Positions 8,943 through 18,047 of a DNA stretch of 64,000 nucleotides are shown here, piece by piece. The translations under genes were made by a program, and so were the position numbers. Under the pieces are notes generated by a model, which saw only the letters and a list, made by a program, of their open reading frames with translations, did not search any database and was not told where the DNA came from. This stretch comes from WTFY01 sp965205275 (lineage in GTDB: Bacteria > Pseudomonadota > Gammaproteobacteria > UBA4575): contig OZ242168.1 in assembly GCA_965205275.1 (NCBI GenBank), positions 992,001 through 1,056,000 on the forward strand, in the 5' to 3' direction. Position 1 is the first letter of the stretch. Each line of letters opens with the position of its first letter.

Positions 8943-9995
8943 ATGATTGAATCCATAACTGTTGAGGGGCGCGTGATTGGTGTAGATGAGCCGACGCTGC
9001 TCATCGCTGAAATATCAGCGAATCATGACCGTGATCTGAATCAGGCGTTAGCACTGGTCGACATGGCTGCTGAAGCCGGGTGGGATTGCATTAAACTGCA
9101 AACGTACGATGCTGAGTCGCTTACACTGCAAAGTACGCACCCTTCCATGAAAATTGATCCGATTTGGGGTACGGACAACCTTTATGACCTTTACAGGTCA
9201 GCGCAAATGCCTATGGATTTTCATCAGCCGCTGTTCGAACACGCCAGGGAAAAGGGCTTGCTACCCTTTACAACAATTTATGACCCCAAAGACCTGGACT
9301 TTGTGCAAGACTTGGGCTGTGCCCTCTACAAAATTGCTTCATTCGAACTCACGTTTGACGATCTCCTAACGGAAGTTGCTTCTACTGGCAAGCCGATAAT
9401 TCTTTCTACAGGTATGGCCAGTCTTACCGAGGTAGAACATGCACTTGCAGTTCTGGACCGAAATGCCAGCGGGCCTGTAGTGCTCCTGCACTGTTGCTCG
9501 GCGTACCCGGCGCCGGTTGAGTCAGTAAATCTATCTGCGATGAATGTGCTCCGGAATCAACTGGGGCGCCTTGTGGGTTTTTCAGATCATACGATGGGGG
9601 CAAATGTTGCAATCATCGCAGCAGCCATGGGCGCAGTTGTAATCGAAAAGCATGTAACGAACGATCCCAAGCGCACCGGACCGGACCACCGTTTTTCCAG
9701 TTCACCGGATGTAATGGCCGAGATTGCGCAAGGGATCCGTGTTGTACAGCAAGCTCGTGGTACTGGTCTGAAAAACACGCAGCCGGTAGAAAAAGACAAC
9801 AAGTTGACAGGACGTCGTTCAGCTTTTGCGCTGCGCGACCTGCCTGCAGGCCACAGGATTGAAGAACGGGATTTTCGTTTTGTAAGACCGTGCTCCGGTA
9901 TTCCGGCTGAGCGTAAGGCCGAACTCGTTGGCAAGCGGCTTGTGCGCATCGTAAAAGCGTATGACCCGATCATGTTTGAAGATGTGAGTCAATGA
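8943..9995 (+). CDS. pseI: Pseudaminic acid synthase
   Basis: 350 residues. NeuB-type TIM barrel (IAEISANHDRD near residue 21, KIASFE, VGFSDHTMG and EKHVTND) followed by a C-terminal SAF antifreeze-like domain (about 285-350). It condenses phosphoenolpyruvate with 2,4-diacetamido-2,4,6-trideoxy-L-altrose to make pseudaminic acid. It starts 2 bp after pseG and overlaps the next gene by 4 nt, so it is part of the pseF operon. Confidence 0.94.
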   Translation: MIESITVEGRVIGVDEPTLLIAEISANHDRDLNQALALVDMAAEAGWDCIKLQTYDAESLTLQSTHPSMKIDPIWGTDNLYDLYRSAQMPMDFHQPLFEHAREKGLLPFTTIYDPKDLDFVQDLGCALYKIASFELTFDDLLTEVASTGKPIILSTGMASLTEVEHALAVLDRNASGPVVLLHCCSAYPAPVESVNLSAMNVLRNQLGRLVGFSDHTMGANVAIIAAAMGAVVIEKHVTNDPKRTGPDHRFSSSPDVMAEIAQGIRVVQQARGTGLKNTQPVEKDNKLTGRRSAFALRDLPAGHRIEERDFRFVRPCSGIPAERKAELVGKRLVRIVKAYDPIMFEDVSQ

Positions 9996-10717
9996 CACAG
10001 CTGGCGGTGATGCAACCGACTTTTCTGCCATGGATTGGTTATTTTGCGATGATGGATCGTGTGGATCTCTTTGTATTCCTGGATGACGTCCAGTGTTCGA
10101 GGCAAAGCTGGCAAACTCGTAACCGGATCAAAACTGCGCAAGGAACATTGATCTTGACAGTACCATGCAAACGGGGCCTGAACTCCATTGCCAGTACGCC
10201 TATTGATAATTCTGGATTTCACCAAAAACTGATGTGCACGATCAAGCAATCTTACGCAAAGGCACCCTGCAAGGAGGAAGTGATTGCACTGCTGGAGCGG
10301 GTTTTTGGGCAACAGCACACCACGCTTGGAAATCTGAATCGTAGGCTGATAGACGAGATTGCAGGCACACTTGGGATCAATACGCCTCGAATCGCTACGT
10401 CTGAACTTGATTTGCCACCGACTGGAAAGGGAGAACGATTGCTACAGATTTGCACAGAACTGGGCGCTGACACTTATCTCTCCCCACAAGGTGCGCTGGA
10501 CTATTTACAGCATTCTAATCCGTTTGAATCAGGCCCGACAAAATTACGTTTTTTTGCGTTCAAACATCCCGAGTATGCGCAACTGCACGGCACCTTTGAA
10601 CCTTACATGTCAGTGGTTGATGCGCTTGCCAATATCGGCGTGGCTAAAACCATGAGCCTGATGCGCTCAGGTGTGATGCCTGACCTGACTATCTCCGAAC
10701 TGACTGCCCAGGCATAG
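9992..10717 (+). CDS. WbqC family protein
   Basis: 241 residues. It opens with the WbqC signature (QPTFLPWIGYF, then a DLFVFLDDVQ strand and NRIK around residue 46). WbqC-family proteins occur in O-antigen, capsule and flagellin-glycan clusters. Their exact chemistry is poorly defined; some have been proposed to act on amino-sugar intermediates. The ATGA overlap with pseI and a 1 nt overlap with the next gene place it in the pseudaminic acid operon. Confidence 0.85.
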   Translation: MTQLAVMQPTFLPWIGYFAMMDRVDLFVFLDDVQCSRQSWQTRNRIKTAQGTLILTVPCKRGLNSIASTPIDNSGFHQKLMCTIKQSYAKAPCKEEVIALLERVFGQQHTTLGNLNRRLIDEIAGTLGINTPRIATSELDLPPTGKGERLLQICTELGADTYLSPQGALDYLQHSNPFESGPTKLRFFAFKHPEYAQLHGTFEPYMSVVDALANIGVAKTMSLMRSGVMPDLTISELTAQA

Positions 10718-12081
10718 TGAACTCTGTCGACGTACTTGTTGCAGGTGCCGGTTTCAACGGAATCTATGCGGCTTGGGGTCTTGCGCGCAGCGGTCTTCGA
10801 GTTGCTTTGGTCGATGCGAACAGTACGCTCGGCGGTAGTCTACGGGGCAGACATTGGAACGGTTACTGGCTTGACTCAGGCACACATAATTTTGACCTTC
10901 GCACAGCGCTTGGCGAAGAGTTTTTCCTTGATATCCTGCGAAATGAAGCAGTAATCCTTGAAGATACAGATTGGGCATCGACAACCAAATGCCACTGGTC
11001 ATATGGTTTTGAGATGCCTGATCTCAGCGAGGACTATCCTGAGCTTGCTACCAAGGCGCTAGCCGAAATCAAGGATCTGATACCTAGATGCCCTACTGTC
11101 ACCAGTGAATCAAAGTACATTACATGGTACGAAAAAACCTACGGTACCACCTTAAAACATGTATTCACGCCAATGATGCGTAAATTTACAGGTACCGAGC
11201 CTGCGGACTTCGCTGTGAATGCACGTCAAATACTTGCCATTTTTTCGCGCCCGAAGCTCGGTAGCGATGCACAAATGATCACACTAAAACAAAGCGCGCA
11301 GTCTTGGGATGACCGACTTGGAGTAACTCTGCGTTCGGGGGACCTGCGTTTTGCCGGAAAAAATGCAAATAAAAAAATCTGCTATCCGGCTCACAAGGGC
11401 ACGCAAGGTTTTTGCGATGCCGCCTCACAACGGCTCAATGAACTCGGCGTTGATTCATTACTCGAATCTCCAGTACGCTCCATTGAGCCCACATATCAGG
11501 GAGTGACGGTTTGCGCTGGCGACAAAAGGATCAGCACACGGCATCTCCTGTGGACCTTGCCGCTTCCAGCATTAGCCAAGTTGATGGGCTATACTAACAA
11601 TGACGCACATGCCTCTACACCAGTCGGTATGGCAATATATGCTTTTGAGGTGGACCAAGCAGTAATTCTCGGACCCGACTACTTGCATGATTTCAGTCCT
11701 AATCGTCTACCGTTTCGGTACAACCGCACAGGCATATATGGGAATCAGGTCAGGTCAGATGGTAGAACTGTGGTAATGGCCGAAGTACCTGCGCATCCTG
11801 CAAAACTTACTAATTTATTAAGATCAAAGATAGAAGAACAAGTATGGCAAGACATGTTGTCAACGGGATTTCTCGCGGCAGATGCAAAACTGTACAGTGC
11901 CACCAGCTGGGGCTTGCCTGTTGTATTTCATATTCCAAATACTGGATGGCACCAGTCCAATTCTATACTTGAAAAAAGTGTACGAGATGAATCAGGAAAT
12001 ATACATCACATAGATGCAGGCCGTGGTCGACTCGCTTTCATGCAGTATTTCAAAACCAACTTGAAGCCAGCCTTCGAATAG
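10717..12081 (+). CDS. FAD-dependent amine oxidase/protoporphyrinogen oxidase-like oxidoreductase
   Basis: 454 residues from GTG 10717, which shares one base with the wbqC stop. The N-terminal Rossmann motif VLVAGAGFNGIYAAWGL is followed by VALVDANSTLGGS, the usual FAD/NAD(P)-binding pattern of flavin amine oxidases. The end (IHHIDAGRGRLAFMQYF) matches the second FAD-contacting segment. No membrane segment. Its place as the last gene of the pse operon suggests oxidation or desaturation of the glycan or a precursor. UDP-galactopyranose mutase-like chemistry is an alternative. The substrate is unknown. Confidence 0.75.
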   Translation: MNSVDVLVAGAGFNGIYAAWGLARSGLRVALVDANSTLGGSLRGRHWNGYWLDSGTHNFDLRTALGEEFFLDILRNEAVILEDTDWASTTKCHWSYGFEMPDLSEDYPELATKALAEIKDLIPRCPTVTSESKYITWYEKTYGTTLKHVFTPMMRKFTGTEPADFAVNARQILAIFSRPKLGSDAQMITLKQSAQSWDDRLGVTLRSGDLRFAGKNANKKICYPAHKGTQGFCDAASQRLNELGVDSLLESPVRSIEPTYQGVTVCAGDKRISTRHLLWTLPLPALAKLMGYTNNDAHASTPVGMAIYAFEVDQAVILGPDYLHDFSPNRLPFRYNRTGIYGNQVRSDGRTVVMAEVPAHPAKLTNLLRSKIEEQVWQDMLSTGFLAADAKLYSATSWGLPVVFHIPNTGWHQSNSILEKSVRDESGNIHHIDAGRGRLAFMQYFKTNLKPAFE

Positions 12082-12425
12082 AGCCGGAAATGAGAACACC
12101 CGTGTCGTGCCATTGGCACACACGAAAAAGCCTGTTACGCAGTGCACACCATAAGGTCGTGCGCTGCCGCACTCCTCCTTAGGCAATCCTAGCGATTGCG
12201 TAGCCTAGCTTCAGCTCCTTCTTCACGATACAGATGTGGTATCGTGCAGCTTGGTCAGCTGTGCACATTTCTTGCTGAGGGCAATCACTTCTGAAGTGGT
12301 CTCAACCAAACTGTGAACGTACCGGATGACTTCTTCGGGGCTCGTTATCTGAATTTGTGATGTATGAGGGTGTTTGCTTACATCGCCAAGTTGAAAAATC
12401 GCTGAGAAGCTGAATTACTACCTTC
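12082..12425. other. Gene-free spacer with an unassigned minus-strand open frame
   Basis: 344 bp between two plus-strand genes. On the minus strand a frame stays open from about 12,415 down to a TGA at 12223-12225. It could encode SPEEVIRYVHSLVETTSEV and similar helical sequence, but it has no ATG, GTG or TTG start, so I treat it as a possible gene remnant. No terminator or IS end is clear. Confidence 0.35.
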
Positions 12426-13064
12426 ATGAATGACCAACTAATTACACATTACCAGACCTTGTTGAAGAAATACGGTGCCAGTTCTCAAGCTGTACAATAC
12501 CGCGACAAGGAATCGCATTTTTCTAGATTCAAAATGCTTGCACGCATATCGTCAGAGATACACTCTCTCCTTGACATCGGATGTGGTTTGGCGGACTTCT
12601 ATCATTTTCTTTGTTCGCAAGGGTTTGACGGCAAATACCTTGGTCTCGATTTTGTTCCAGAATTTGTCACACTTGCTAACGAATCTATTGCAGCAAATCC
12701 GAACGCCGAAGTACGATTACTTGACGTAAGTTCAGGAACACTACCCACAGGATTCGACTATGGGTTTGTCTCGGGTGTATTCAATAACCGTAGTCAGGAT
12801 TCTTCTAAATTTATCTATGAAACACTCGAGCGGCTCTGGAACGCGTGTGAAAAAGGTATTGCGTTTAATGTCCTTTCGACATTCGTTGACTACCTTGATG
12901 AGGATCTTTTCTACGTCAACCCATTGGAAGTTTTTGAATTTTTAAAATGTAAGCTTGGTGGGCATGTTGTCATGTACCATGACTATGTTGTCAACACTGG
13001 AGGATACCCTTACGAAGTTACCTTTCACGTGTACAAGCATCCCCGTACAGCTGACGAGCATTAA
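12426..13064 (+). CDS. Class I SAM-dependent methyltransferase
   Basis: 212 residues. Motif I is LLDIGCGLADFYHFL (about residues 48-62), then GKYLGLDFVPE, where the Asp should bind the SAM ribose, and GFDYGFVSGVFN as motif IV. It is 345 bp after the FAD oxidoreductase on the same strand. It is likely a late glycan-tailoring enzyme or a member of the same accessory block. The substrate is unknown, and no membrane segment is seen. Confidence 0.75.
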   Translation: MNDQLITHYQTLLKKYGASSQAVQYRDKESHFSRFKMLARISSEIHSLLDIGCGLADFYHFLCSQGFDGKYLGLDFVPEFVTLANESIAANPNAEVRLLDVSSGTLPTGFDYGFVSGVFNNRSQDSSKFIYETLERLWNACEKGIAFNVLSTFVDYLDEDLFYVNPLEVFEFLKCKLGGHVVMYHDYVVNTGGYPYEVTFHVYKHPRTADEH

Positions 13065-13183
13065 TTAGTTGATCCTGAATAACCCGGTTTTTCAAGCTGT
13101 TACACCACTCGCTCGGTTGCAATGCATGCTGGACTAAACAAGCGCAGGCAAAACCTCTTCCCTATGTACTGTAAACCAGTGTT

Positions 13184-13624
13184 CTAGAAAGGAATATCAT
13201 CATCAAAATCATCAGAGGATGAGCTTGCGGCAGCTTGTTCCGGCTCCGGCCGTGACGGGGCTTCTTGCATCATGCCCGCACCGCTACCTTTACTACCCAG
13301 CATCTGCATCTCGTTGGCAACTATTTCGGTGGTATAACGATCACCGCCGCTTTGATCCTGCCACTTACGGGTCTGCAATCGTCCTTCTATATAAACCTGT
13401 GAGCCCTTCCTTAAATATTCACCTGCAATTTCTGCCAGCCTGCGAAAAAACACCACACGGTGCCATTCGGTTCTCTCTACTTTTTCGCCCGAATTCTTGT
13501 CATTCCAGGATTCAGTCGTGGCTACACTGATGTTGCACACGGCTTGACCGCTTGGCGTGTACTTCACCTCGGGGTCTTGCCCAAGATGACCGATCAATAT
13601 AGCTTTGTTTATGCCTCTTGCCAT
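13184..13624 (-). CDS. ssb: Single-stranded DNA-binding protein
   Basis: 146 residues. The OB-fold begins MARGINKAILIGHLGQDPEV, with IEGRLQTRKW in the middle and a flexible Gly/Pro/Ser/Glu linker. The C-terminal acidic tip DDFDDDIPF recruits DNA repair and replication partners. It protects single-stranded DNA in replication, recombination and repair. In most proteobacteria it is divergently adjacent to uvrA. Here uvrA begins about 6.1 kb away, beyond an accessory block. Confidence 0.97.
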   Translation of the reverse strand: MARGINKAILIGHLGQDPEVKYTPSGQAVCNISVATTESWNDKNSGEKVERTEWHRVVFFRRLAEIAGEYLRKGSQVYIEGRLQTRKWQDQSGGDRYTTEIVANEMQMLGSKGSGAGMMQEAPSRPEPEQAAASSSSDDFDDDIPF

Positions 13625-13898
13625 TTCGATTTCCTGTTAGATATGTGTAGATGCTGCAGTGTATTCTACGGAATAATGAAGCAGAACACACGAAGAAGCC
13701 TCTATCTGTTCTTAATCTAATTCCCTGAAACTGCATGAGTATTAGGTATAGCTAAAAGCGCTGTAAAATCAAGGCAGCTGGACGCTTGGCTGGGCTTGCA
13801 CCTTAGCTCGTCATGCCAAGAAGGTTGTCATGCCCCACTAAACTTGATCCAGGTTTAGGTGTAAAACTCTCATAATGGGTTTATATCAGGAGGGCATC

Positions 13899-14130
13899 AT
13901 GCGCAAGCGATTCAAGGAAACGGAAATCATCAATTTACTGCGGGGCATTGAGGTCAAGATCAGTGGAGGCATGGGCCGCACGGAGATCAAGCGCTGCAAG
14001 AACCTGAGGAAGGAGAACTAGCGGTTAAGGAAGATTGTGGCGGATCTTGAGCTGGACAAGACCATTCTGAAGGAAGCCCTGGACTGCAGTGAGCGCCGTA
14101 CCTGTCAGGTACTGAATCTGCCCCGCTTCC
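13899..14130 (+). pseudogene. IS3-type transposase orfA relic
   Basis: A good ribosome binding site (CAGGAGGG) precedes an ATG at 13899. The frame reads MRKRFKETEIINLLRG, then, after an apparent internal deletion, leads to RKEN, a TAG stop, RLRKIVADLELDKTILKEAL. This is the N-terminal HTH and C-terminal leucine-zipper part of IS3-family OrfA. The middle of the HTH is missing, the frame has a stop, and orfB does not follow. It is inactive. Confidence 0.7.
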
Positions 14131-14608
14131 GAAGCAGACCACCCAAGTCGACTTGACCGATCACCGAGACCTTGGCGTCGCCCTGATAGACCTGGGAACC
14201 CGGAGGGATGGCGGGTGTGAAGACGACTGCCGAATCGATGAAAGGCGGGTCACCGCCCGAGAACAAGCGTATGACATCCTTGACGACCAGTACTGCATCG
14301 AGGGTCTGACGATAAGGATTCCGGAATTCCTTCCAGACCCCAGATGCCAGAAGGATTTCCCAAAGCCCGTTTTCTTTGCCGCGCACTGGCTGGCTTCTAG
14401 CCTTAGCTTAAATTACTAACACTAGGCCATCAACGGCGACCAGCAAGTCGATCTGGTGGGAAGCAACATTGAAGTTCGCGAAAACAATCGTCTTACGGCC
14501 GGCTGCCGCGAGCACACGCTCGATCTCCAGCAACACGGATCGTTCGGATTCGTGTTTGACAGGATCGCCGATGCAGATTTCCATTGCAGGTGCCCCGCGA
14601 TGGTTCAT
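14105..14608 (-). pseudogene. NERD-domain (nuclease-related) protein, broken by one nonsense codon
   Basis: The first part reads EICIGDPVKHESERSVLL, then QIDLLVAVDGLVLVI, followed by TAA (14408-14410) and then AKARSQPVRGKENGLWEI in the same frame. NERD domains have a conserved Ile-Glu-x-Lys after the hydrophobic strand. Here the Glu codon appears to have changed from GAA to TAA. The second part runs to 14105, beside the IS3 relic. The start is uncertain (14608 or 14584). The intact protein would have been about 160 residues. Its ancestral function is unknown; NERD proteins are suspected nucleases. Confidence 0.6.
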
Positions 14609-14772
14609 GCCCGTGCATCCCCTGTCGTTTCGGACACCGATACGCCACGTGCTGTCCGCTGGACCCGGTCGTGGCCGGTTCAATTCCGCAGAAAGAAATC
14701 TCAAACCGCACCTGCGTCGCCAACTCCTCATCCTGAATTTGCACACACCATGTTATCTTGCGTGAAACAAAA

Positions 14773-15741
14773 TTATTGCGAGTGAGAACCAATATGTTTT
14801 GTTTTCTCTTCACCCACTTTCTCTTCTGACTCCCGCTGTTCTTCTGAACTTTCCTTCTCGTCCTTGTCTCCGAATACCTTAGAAAACTGCTTCAATGCGT
14901 GCTCAAGACCAGAAGGGCCGCTCTTGAACCCAAGCCACATATAAAATCCCACCAAGCCTGCTAAGGTAAGCGTTACCCCAGCGAGCGTAACGTAGGCCAA
15001 AACATACCGCTCAGTCTTTTCTGCGTGCGTCAGAACAATTCTCAACAACTCCGGATACATCAAAATCAATGTACCGCAAAGTAAAGCTCCCACTAATCTC
15101 GGCATAGGCCTTGTTCTCCTGCCAGTTTGTTCACCTTCTATCCACCAGCCTTCATAAGATGTCCAACGAAGAATAACATTGATATCCCGCTGTCCCCTGC
15201 TTGGACCTTGGTATCCGAACCATGGTTTCACCAATTGCAAATTGACTCTGGAAACTCGGTCCAGGCTTCGGAGTTGGATTTTAAATCTCGGGCTTGCTTT
15301 GGTAAACCTGTACTTATTCTTCTTTTCCAGCACGAAGCCAGGTTCAAAGCTAACATGGTATGGAATCCATCCAATCACACTATCGATGATGCTCGTTCCT
15401 ACCCAACAAAGCCATCCCTGTAATCTGGCGCAACATAACTTCAACTCCTCTTGTAGCTTCATGGCTGCATTTGCATTCCTGCCTTTAATCGCTTGTCCTG
15501 CGATATCGTAACCACTTGCATCCATCGTATTCCCCGATTTCCACAAGATGGCCCCGATCCCGCTTTTCGCCGCATTCGCACCAGTGGATTCCAATTTCCC
15601 GAGGCCCCAGCCTTTGATTGTCTTTTTTGACCCAACCAACCGCCGAAGCGGCTCCCACAGGTAGCACAGAGTACCCGCTTTCGCGATCCCTGACCCTACA
15701 GCATCGACCGGCAACCATGCACGGTTGCAGACGCCGGACAC
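14773..15741 (-). CDS. Unrecognised two-helix membrane protein
   Basis: 322-codon frame with no family I recognise. Two hydrophobic segments (about residues 215-236 and 247-271) are followed by a strongly charged Lys/Glu-rich tail. The N-terminal 90 residues are Gly-rich and begin exactly where a transposase relic stops, so the true start may be lost or further in (the Met at residue 94, MKLQEEL, is an option). It could be a truncated gene. I give it moderate confidence because the frame is long and the membrane pattern is coherent. Confidence 0.45.
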   Translation of the reverse strand: MSGVCNRAWLPVDAVGSGIAKAGTLCYLWEPLRRLVGSKKTIKGWGLGKLESTGANAAKSGIGAILWKSGNTMDASGYDIAGQAIKGRNANAAMKLQEELKLCCARLQGWLCWVGTSIIDSVIGWIPYHVSFEPGFVLEKKNKYRFTKASPRFKIQLRSLDRVSRVNLQLVKPWFGYQGPSRGQRDINVILRWTSYEGWWIEGEQTGRRTRPMPRLVGALLCGTLILMYPELLRIVLTHAEKTERYVLAYVTLAGVTLTLAGLVGFYMWLGFKSGPSGLEHALKQFSKVFGDKDEKESSEEQRESEEKVGEEKTKHIGSHSQ

Positions 15742-15742
15742 T

Positions 15743-15878
15743 CGCGCGTATATACATCGATCACCGTCAGTACCCGCAGCCTGGAGCCCCCATGCAGCCG
15801 ATCCGCCACAAAATCCATTGCCCAGGACTTATTACGACTCCTCGCCCAAGTCTGAACAAAGTTAATTACCCTCTGCAA
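15743..15878 (-). pseudogene. IS3-family transposase orfB fragment
   Basis: The minus-strand frame contains NKSWAMDFVADRL, GGSRLRVLTVIDVYTREC, which is the first catalytic-Asp region of the DDE integrase core of IS3-family OrfB. The sequence loses similarity after TREC at about 15,743. The N-terminal half is also missing, because the Doc gene ends at 15879. It is an inactive fragment, on the opposite strand to the orfA relic at 13,899. Confidence 0.7.
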
Positions 15879-16277
15879 TCAACTTCGTAGTCGTAATCGA
15901 AACCAGCTAGAAAGCTCAGGCTCACCGATACGCCCAGCCGCCACGTCCTCTACAACACGAACCGCATCCTGTGGGTCGAATACGAGATTACAACCGTTAT
16001 CAGCCAGAAACACACGTGCCGTGACCCAGGCGGTACGCTTGTTGCCGTCTATGAAGCCGTGGTTCATGGCAAGGCCGTAGAGATAGGCCGCCGCCAATTC
16101 AGCAGCATCGGGATTGCCGTAGGTCGCGAGATTGACTGGTCGGGCCAGAGCAGATTCGATGGCTCCCAGATCACGAATGCCGTCTCCCCCACCATGTTCG
16201 GCAATCTGGCGGTCATGGATTCCCATGACGACGCTTGACGCAACCCAGAGCCACGGACCCGAAGTCTCGACAGTCAC
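15879..16277 (-). CDS. doc: Doc-type Fic toxin of a toxin-antitoxin pair
   Basis: 132 residues. It carries the Fic/Doc motif HGFIDGNKRTAW (near residues 73-84), the form found in Doc toxins, which phosphorylate EF-Tu. HDRQIAEHGG and GAIESALARP near the N-terminus are typical of Doc. It overlaps the upstream antitoxin by 4 nt, a normal toxin-antitoxin arrangement. All motif residues are present, so it may be active. It ends next to a transposase fragment, but the length is normal. Confidence 0.88.
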   Translation of the reverse strand: MTVETSGPWLWVASSVVMGIHDRQIAEHGGGDGIRDLGAIESALARPVNLATYGNPDAAELAAAYLYGLAMNHGFIDGNKRTAWVTARVFLADNGCNLVFDPQDAVRVVEDVAAGRIGEPELSSWFRLRLRS

Positions 16278-16501
16278 TTTGCCAGTGCTCGCAGCACCTC
16301 ACGGTCGTCATGCATGACCTCTTCGGCAAGCGCCATCTGGCGGGTAAACTCTGGAGAATAAGGGGTAAGCCGATAGCCACCATCGGCTGTCTCGGTCAGA
16401 TAAAGGGTATCCCCTTTCTTGACTCTGAGCCGTGCCATCGCCTCTTTGGTGAGGATGATACCGGAAGATGCGCCGACGGTTGTAATCTTGAAGGAAAGCA
16501 T
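16274..16501 (-). CDS. AbrB/MazE-fold antitoxin
   Basis: 75 residues. The swapped-hairpin AbrB DNA-binding domain occupies the N-terminal half (GIILTKEAMARLRVKKGDTLYL), and the C-terminal half should bind and block the Doc toxin. The start codon lies 12 bp from a perfect palindrome, which fits autorepression. Pairing of Doc with an AbrB-type (rather than Phd-type) antitoxin is known in some genomes. Confidence 0.87.
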   Translation of the reverse strand: MLSFKITTVGASSGIILTKEAMARLRVKKGDTLYLTETADGGYRLTPYSPEFTRQMALAEEVMHDDREVLRALAK

Positions 16502-16513
16502 ACTATTCTCCTG

Positions 16514-16537
16514 TCTATATAATATTCATTATATAGA
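16514..16537 (-). promoter_or_regulatory. Palindromic operator of the AbrB/Doc operon
   Basis: A perfect 10-bp inverted repeat, TCTATATAAT and ATTATATAGA, is separated by ATTC and lies directly upstream of the antitoxin start (16501). It is AT-rich and may overlap the -10 box. The natural reading is an operator at which the antitoxin represses its own operon. Direct binding is inferred. Confidence 0.6.
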
Positions 16538-16667
16538 TATCGCTCGCCTGGCTCCACCCTTACGTTTGGTTCAGGTGTACCGCCTTATGGCAAAACCCAA
16601 AGATACGCTGGATTCCATATCGCAAGGACTCTATTTCTCTAGTTCAGAAAAAGGCATTTGTACAATT

Positions 16668-16870
16668 CTCAAGTCTACGCGCAAAATTTATGGTGCGTAG
16701 TATATTAATGTTGTACGTGCAATACCAAAAGCTATGCCTGTCCACCGCTGACTTATTGCACTTACTATTAAGTTGGGGCTACTAACAGATTGTTTTTCGA
16801 AATGTAGTGCTCCAGATATATCACCTAACCTCGATACCGCCCTGGGCTAACAGAGTATGTAGCAGGTTTG
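16668..16870. repeat. Direct repeat copy A (~200 bp)
   Basis: About 203 bp clearly similar to 19508-19710 in the same orientation. Shared landmarks, in order, are CTACGCGCAA, TTTATGG, GCGTAG, AGCTATGC, AGATTGTTTTTCGAAAT, CCTAACCTCGATACCGCC and GTAGCAGGTTT. No gene is visible in it. The remaining sequence up to 17,069 also looks empty. The two copies bracket the DUF4238 and Fic genes. Confidence 0.8.
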
Positions 16871-17069
16871 TCCAGGTTCAGAAACATGTTTTGTTGGCCA
16901 AGTTACAGCATTGCCTTCTCGCATTATTATCAGAAGCCTCGCACTTGAAAAATAGCCGCGTTCAAATGATATTGATTTCGACAAAGGGTGGCAGAGTTCA
17001 ATAATGAAAGCTAAACAGCTGTCAGATGTAGCTGATCGTTGGAGATAAATTTCACTTACATTAAGTCAC

Positions 17070-17939
17070 TCAACGCATGAGTGAATGTATCAATTGTTCC
17101 GAACAGCCAGCAATCCACCGGCTTTGACCGGCAGTGGCCGTATTTATTTTCTTGATAAGCCAGTCTGCCTCTCGGCCAAGCAATGCTAAAGTTTCCCTAT
17201 CTGGATTGGGCGATGGTACAACGACCACATCGTGAGCGATAGGAAGGCAGCCTTGCTCGTTGTTTTTAAGCTTGAAAATGGTAGTGCCATGACTTCCAAT
17301 CACGAAGCTTCTTTTTGGGATACCAATAACACCAATCCGCAAACCGGTCTTCCTGCAAAAATTTTCCTCCTCCTGGGCAAGACGGCTTTCATCCCCAGCA
17401 GCGAATCTTGCATCGACATTATGTTCAACTTTTTGCGTCAGTCTTACAGCTTCTATATCTTGGTAAAGCGAATCCTTGTCAGGAAGCGAATAGCCTAGTT
17501 GTTCGGCCCGTTCTTTTGCTACTTCATAGTACGTGTCTTCAAAATCTTTACTGGCCATAATGCGCTCTTGAGATTCGGGAGTCCTCCGCGCCATAGAAAA
17601 TATAAACCGTTTGAAAATGTTGGAGTCTTCTTCAGAAAGTTTGGGACATTTTTTGCTTTGAGCCTTTCTTATTATTTCCTGAACAACAGGAGCAGCTACA
17701 CTTTCAAGCTTTTGAAATGCCTTCTCATACTTATAGTCTTTCCTAGTCAAATCGCCTGTATTAGCATCCAAGGTATTGCTAGTGTATAGGTTCTTAGTCA
17801 CGAAATTACGACGTGGGATGGTTCTCCGAATCTTATCCGTTTCTCTATCCCCCACCCAGAAGCAACCTTCACTATCACAAAAATTTCTGAGCAAAAATTG
17901 CGGAACGTAATGCTATCGTTTCGGATCATTGGAACTCAT
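17070..17939 (-). pseudogene. DUF4238 protein with an early in-frame TAG
   Basis: From ATG 17937-17939, preceded by GGAGGGG, the frame reads MSSNDPKR, then TAG (17913-17915), then HYVPQFLLRNFCD and about 274 further residues. DUF4238 proteins start with a HYVPQF-LLRNF motif, and the stop falls at the residue normally written as Gln or another polar residue before HYVPQ, so CAG to TAG is the simplest change. A TTG at 17892 could restart translation but would omit the family's signature. The function of DUF4238 is not established. Confidence 0.65.
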
Positions 17940-18047
17940 CCGATTTTACCCCTCCAGTTAATATCCTCAGATTCACATTGCACCGCTTTGAAAATTCGAT
18001 TGCCGAACCCAAACCAATAGGAAACGGCTTGTTAAGTTGCCTATATA

